Origin: DASQDT01 sp036380435
GTDB taxonomy: Bacteria > Acidobacteriota > Blastocatellia > Pyrinomonadales > Pyrinomonadaceae
Length of the DNA: 6,878 nt
NCBI GenBank assembly: GCA_036380435.1
Contig: DASVES010000138.1
Coordinates: 1 to 6,878 of the forward strand
Reading direction: 5' to 3'
In this document: piece after piece, positions 1 to 6,878 of the stretch
Numbering within the stretch: position 1 is the first letter of the stretch
Layout of the letters: the number at the start of each line of letters is the position of its first letter
Program-made: the position numbers and the translations under genes
The notes under the pieces: generated by a model
Told to the model about the DNA's origin: nothing
Databases searched by the model: none
Seen by the model: only the letters and a program-made list of their open reading frames with translations

Positions 1-387
1 GTAGGCGAGGCGTTCGTCCCTGTCCCAGATGATCGTGCGCTCGCCGGTGCGCGCGTCGATGACGATGAAGGCGATCTGATTGCGCGCCCCATCAATCACC
101 TGCGCATACTCGACGTTCACGCCCTCGTCTTCGAGCGCGCGCAAGCCGAAAGCGCCCTCGTCGTCGGAGCCGAAGCGGCCGGCATAGGCCGTTCGCATGC
201 CGAGTCGTCGGAGCGCGACCATCGCGGAGGCCGTCTGCCCGCCGGCCGATTGCTGGTGCGTGACGAGCCGCGTCTTGGTGTCGAACTCGGGGTAGGCGGG
301 GACGACGATGAGGTGATCGACGGCGTTGAGGCCAAAACCCACGGCGTCGAACTCACAGTCCGCGCGAAGCGTGAATGGGAAGCGCAA
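1..387 (-). CDS. PfkB/ribokinase-family sugar kinase, N-terminal part (3' end outside window)
   Basis: This is the N-terminal 129 residues of a cytosolic ATP-dependent kinase of the PfkB family, whose members phosphorylate sugars or nucleosides. The protein opens with the first beta strand FDAVGFGLNAVDHLIVVP (residues 13-30). Asp24 sits where ribokinase-type enzymes have their sugar-binding Asp. The family Gly-Gly motif follows in SAGGQTASAMVALRRLG (47-63), then AGRFGSDDEG (69-78) and the lid-strand segment NQIAFIVID. The catalytic GAGD motif lies beyond the left edge, so the substrate cannot be named. The start is TTG at 385-387. An in-frame TGA lies at 418-420 and no ATG or GTG occurs between them. 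GAGAGGAG (398-405) is a good ribosome binding site 10 bases upstream. The next in-frame GTG (codon 16) would delete the first strand. A 174-base gap with a terminator-like hairpin separates it from the tricorn-like gene, so it probably has its own promoter. Family assignment is firm; substrate is unknown. Confidence 0.88.
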   Translation of the reverse strand, partial: MRFPFTLRADCEFDAVGFGLNAVDHLIVVPAYPEFDTKTRLVTHQQSAGGQTASAMVALRRLGMRTAYAGRFGSDDEGAFGLRALEDEGVNVEYAQVIDGARNQIAFIVIDARTGERTIIWDRDERLAY

Positions 388-397
388 GCGTCGTGTA

Positions 398-405
398 CTC
401 CTCTC
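398..405 (-). promoter_or_regulatory. Ribosome binding site of the PfkB-family kinase gene
   Basis: On the minus strand this reads GAGAGGAG, followed by 10 bases and then TTG. It supports the rare TTG start, which is also the only possible start after the in-frame TGA at 418-420 that keeps the first beta strand of the kinase fold. Confidence 0.6.
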
Positions 406-414
406 GTGGCGGCC

Positions 415-452
415 GCTTCAGCGCCGACGCGGCGTGACGACTTCGTTGAAGC
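415..452. repeat. Nested inverted repeats in the leader of the kinase gene
   Basis: An outer pair, GCTTCA (415-420) and TGAAGC (447-452), encloses an inner perfect 5-bp hairpin, CGCCG (422-426) and CGGCG (430-434), with loop ACG. The structure ends 28 bases before the kinase TTG start. It could fold in the 5' leader RNA, but it resembles no riboswitch I know, and short GC hairpins are common in DNA of this composition. Confidence 0.3.
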
Positions 453-483
453 TTCCTCGGTTCTTGAGAGCAGGGCGACGGGC

Positions 484-505
484 GTTCTCTGCGCCTCTGC
501 GGTGA
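484..505. repeat. GCAGAG-type short repeat motif, possible dispersed intergenic repeat
   Basis: The minus strand reads TCACCGCAGAGGCGCAGAGA followed by AC. It contains two copies of GCAGAG with a period of 8 bases. It resembles the ACCGCAGAGACGCAGAG-like sequences that I recall recurring between genes in many bacterial genomes. Only one copy is visible here, so dispersal in this genome is an inference. Confidence 0.35.
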
Positions 506-524
506 GTGTTGTTGCGTCACGCTC

Positions 525-552
525 AAGCAAAAAGCAAAGCGTCGCGCGCTTT
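525..552 (-). terminator. Probable Rho-independent terminator of the tricorn-like gene
   Basis: On the minus strand, 9 bases after the TAG stop at 562-564, AAAGCG (552-547) pairs with CGCTTT (541-536) around a 5-base loop. The stem is followed by the T-rich tract GCTTTTTGCTT. The stem is only 6 bp and the T tract is interrupted, so termination may be partial. Position directly behind the stop codon supports the call. Confidence 0.5.
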
Positions 553-561
553 ACGGTCTGT

Positions 562-3948
<3,387 letters not shown>

Positions 3949-3952
3949 GTGT

Positions 3953-3957
3953 CCTCC
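3953..3957 (-). promoter_or_regulatory. Ribosome binding site of the tricorn-like gene
   Basis: The minus strand reads GGAGG, four bases before the ATG at 3946-3948. It lies inside the 28-base gap that follows the stop of the YD-repeat gene. This fits translation of the second gene from a shared message, and it fixes the start that gives the complete signal peptide. Confidence 0.7.
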
Positions 3958-3976
3958 GAAGATGAGATTTGCCTTC

Positions 3977-4927
3977 TCAGTAGTATGAAATCGTCCTGCG
4001 TCTGATGAGCGTCACCGACGCGGGCGCGTGCTCCGTGTGCCACGTCGTCCGCCGCTCCGTCACCCAACTGCCCCGCGCGTCGTATTCGTAAGCGTGAGCT
4101 TCCCTGTAAATCAGCGCGCCGCGCGGGTCGTAAGCGTGTACGGTGACGGTGTCGCCGCGCGCGTCGTAAGCGAAGACCGTCTTTGTGAGCAGCGCCCGGC
4201 TCTGCTGGTCGTAAGAGTAGGTCGTGCTCGCCGTGCGTCGCCCCGAAGCGTCGTACACGCTCACGTACTTGTCACTCAGCCGACCGCGCTCGTCGCCGCT
4301 CGTGGATTCGGTCAGGCGTCCCCCCACGTCGTAGGTGTAGGCATAGACTAGAACTGACTTCTCGCCGGTGAGTTTACCGTCCTCGTCGAAGTGCTCGATC
4401 TCCCGGCGCACGTCGTTGCCGCGCTCGTCGAGCGTGGTGACTTCGCGCTTGCGGAGCCTTCCGCCGCTGTCGTAGCTGTGCGACTCGACACGCCGCCCCG
4501 ACGCTTCGTAGCTATGCGTATCGCGTCCAAAGCGGAGGCCGCCCAGGTAGAGCGTCGTCTCGACGGGCCGGCCCCGCACGTCCTGCCTGTAGACGAAGCG
4601 CGCCGCCTCCGGCTCATCGCCGTCGAAGCTCTCCGTCATAAACCCCTTCGCGTCGTAGTTGTCAGTCTTCGTGTTGACGCGGCGGGAGACTTCGCGGCCG
4701 TCCTTCATCTCGACCCGAAACTCCTCCGTGCGAACTGTCTTGACAGGCCCCTGAAGCCCCTGCCACAGCTTGTCAGGCACGGCGCCCCGCGCGTGCGCCC
4801 CCTCCTGCGCGCACACCGCGTGCGCTCTCAGCAGCGACACAACGACGGCAGCGGCGAGCGCCGCGCCGCGCCGACGCCGACGACGCCCGCGCGCCCATAC
4901 GGGAAAGTCTGGTTTCAACTCACACAC
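3977..4927 (-). CDS. Exported YD-repeat protein (RHS-like repeats), function unknown
   Basis: I recognise the repeat type but not a named family. After an N-terminal export signal (six consecutive Arg, an Ala/Val/Leu core, likely cut after VCA in AHAVCAQ), the protein is almost wholly made of roughly 10-12 YD-type units. Examples are NYDAKGFMTES, HSYEASGRRVES, YTYDVGGRLTES, SVYDASGRRTAS, FAYDARGDTVTV and YEYDARGSWVTE. Such repeats form extended beta structure in RHS/teneurin proteins, but this protein is only about 316 residues long. It has no RHS core block and no C-terminal toxin domain; it ends at TISYY. The start is uncertain. No Shine-Dalgarno site is evident, and in-frame candidates are TTG 4963, GTG 4927 (chosen) and TTG 4918. 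All three keep the signal peptide. An in-frame TGA lies just upstream of 4963. The stop is 28 bases before the tricorn-like ATG on the same strand, which suggests an operon. A structural or carbohydrate-binding surface role is possible but unproven. Confidence 0.8.
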   Translation of the reverse strand: MCELKPDFPVWARGRRRRRRGAALAAAVVVSLLRAHAVCAQEGAHARGAVPDKLWQGLQGPVKTVRTEEFRVEMKDGREVSRRVNTKTDNYDAKGFMTESFDGDEPEAARFVYRQDVRGRPVETTLYLGGLRFGRDTHSYEASGRRVESHSYDSGGRLRKREVTTLDERGNDVRREIEHFDEDGKLTGEKSVLVYAYTYDVGGRLTESTSGDERGRLSDKYVSVYDASGRRTASTTYSYDQQSRALLTKTVFAYDARGDTVTVHAYDPRGALIYREAHAYEYDARGSWVTERRTTWHTEHAPASVTLIRRRTISYY

Positions 4928-5038
4928 TTGATGGGCTAAACTTAAGAGCGAGCCTGCAAACAAAACTGACGGAAGAAGCCGCCGAAGTCAACGGGAATTA
5001 TCGACCGGCGGGGCGCGTGTTAACAAGGGGACGGACGC
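4928..5038. promoter_or_regulatory. Divergent intergenic region between the YD-repeat gene and uvrC
   Basis: The two flanking genes point away from each other, so promoters for both should lie here. On the minus strand, TTGACT (4991-4986) is a good -35 candidate. The hexamer 17 bases on, CAGTTT (4968-4963), is a poor -10. If this promoter is real, transcription would begin near 4956 and rule out the TTG start at 4963. On the plus strand, AATTAT (4995-5000) could serve as a -10 for uvrC, but no matching -35 is evident. I see no LexA-type operator that I can recognise. Confidence 0.3.
5025..5030 (+). promoter_or_regulatory. Ribosome binding site of uvrC
   Basis: AAGGGG lies 8 bases before the GTG at 5039-5041. 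An in-frame TAA at 5021-5023 leaves this GTG as the first usable start, so the site and the stop together fix the uvrC N-terminus. Confidence 0.6.

Positions 5039-6878
<1,840 letters not shown>

Larger units (their letters stand above)
388..561. other. Non-coding gap between tricorn-like and kinase genes
   Basis: No credible gene is present in these 174 bases. Reading along the minus strand, the gap holds a terminator-like hairpin just after the tricorn stop (525-552), a GCAGAG-type repeat motif (484-505), and an inverted-repeat cluster (415-452) followed by the kinase ribosome binding site. I find no convincing -35/-10 pair for the kinase, though a promoter is expected here. The open frame that crosses the gap on the minus strand is out of frame with the kinase and has no recognisable protein character. 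Confidence 0.6.

Noticed and set aside
117..530. Minus-strand open frame of 137 codons overlapping the kinase
   Set aside because: It is out of frame with the clear PfkB-family reading, is Ser/Arg/Thr-rich, and would run through the terminator-proximal gap and the repeat motif.
3977..4927. Contact-dependent toxin or RHS effector system
   Set aside because: No RHS core, no C-terminal toxin domain and no small immunity gene follows; the next gene is the tricorn-like peptidase.
4964..5038. SOS (LexA) box upstream of uvrC
   Set aside because: No CTG-N10-CAG or other recognisable LexA palindrome is visible; uvrC is not SOS-controlled in many bacteria.

Overview
The window is GC-rich (roughly two-thirds G+C by eye) and gene-dense. 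It carries four protein-coding genes: three on the minus strand and one on the plus strand. The codon use, the secreted tricorn-type peptidase, the short secreted YD-repeat protein and the style of the sugar-kinase N-terminus suggest a Gram-negative bacterium of the Acidobacteriota, possibly class Blastocatellia. That placement is an inference from general resemblance; no rRNA or other phylogenetic marker except uvrC is present.

Layout from left to right: (1) 1-387, minus: N-terminal 129 codons of a PfkB/ribokinase-family sugar kinase, cut by the left edge. (2) 388-561: a 174-base non-coding gap holding a terminator-like hairpin behind the next gene, a short GCAGAG-type repeat motif and inverted repeats in the kinase leader. 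(3) 562-3948, minus: a complete 1128-residue tricorn-protease homologue with an export signal, 13 beta-propeller blades, a Pro/Ala-rich insert, a tricorn C1 domain, a PDZ domain and an S41 catalytic domain with all expected catalytic residues. (4) 3977-about 4927, minus: a secreted YD-repeat protein of about 316 residues, 28 bases upstream of the tricorn gene and probably co-transcribed with it. (5) 4928-5038: a divergent intergenic region. (6) 5039-6878, plus: uvrC, the excinuclease subunit of nucleotide excision repair, nearly full length (613 codons) and cut by the right edge.

The YD-repeat gene and the tricorn-like gene may form a two-gene unit for exported proteins. The kinase and uvrC look like unrelated neighbours. 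I see no mobile element, CRISPR array, tRNA, rRNA, toxin-antitoxin pair or phage gene. The long open frames antisense to these genes are GC-driven shadows. I do not find a new defence or mobile system here. The most interesting items are the Pro/Ala-rich insert inside the second propeller of the exported tricorn homologue, its pairing with the YD-repeat protein, and the repeat-like motif in the gap at 388-561.
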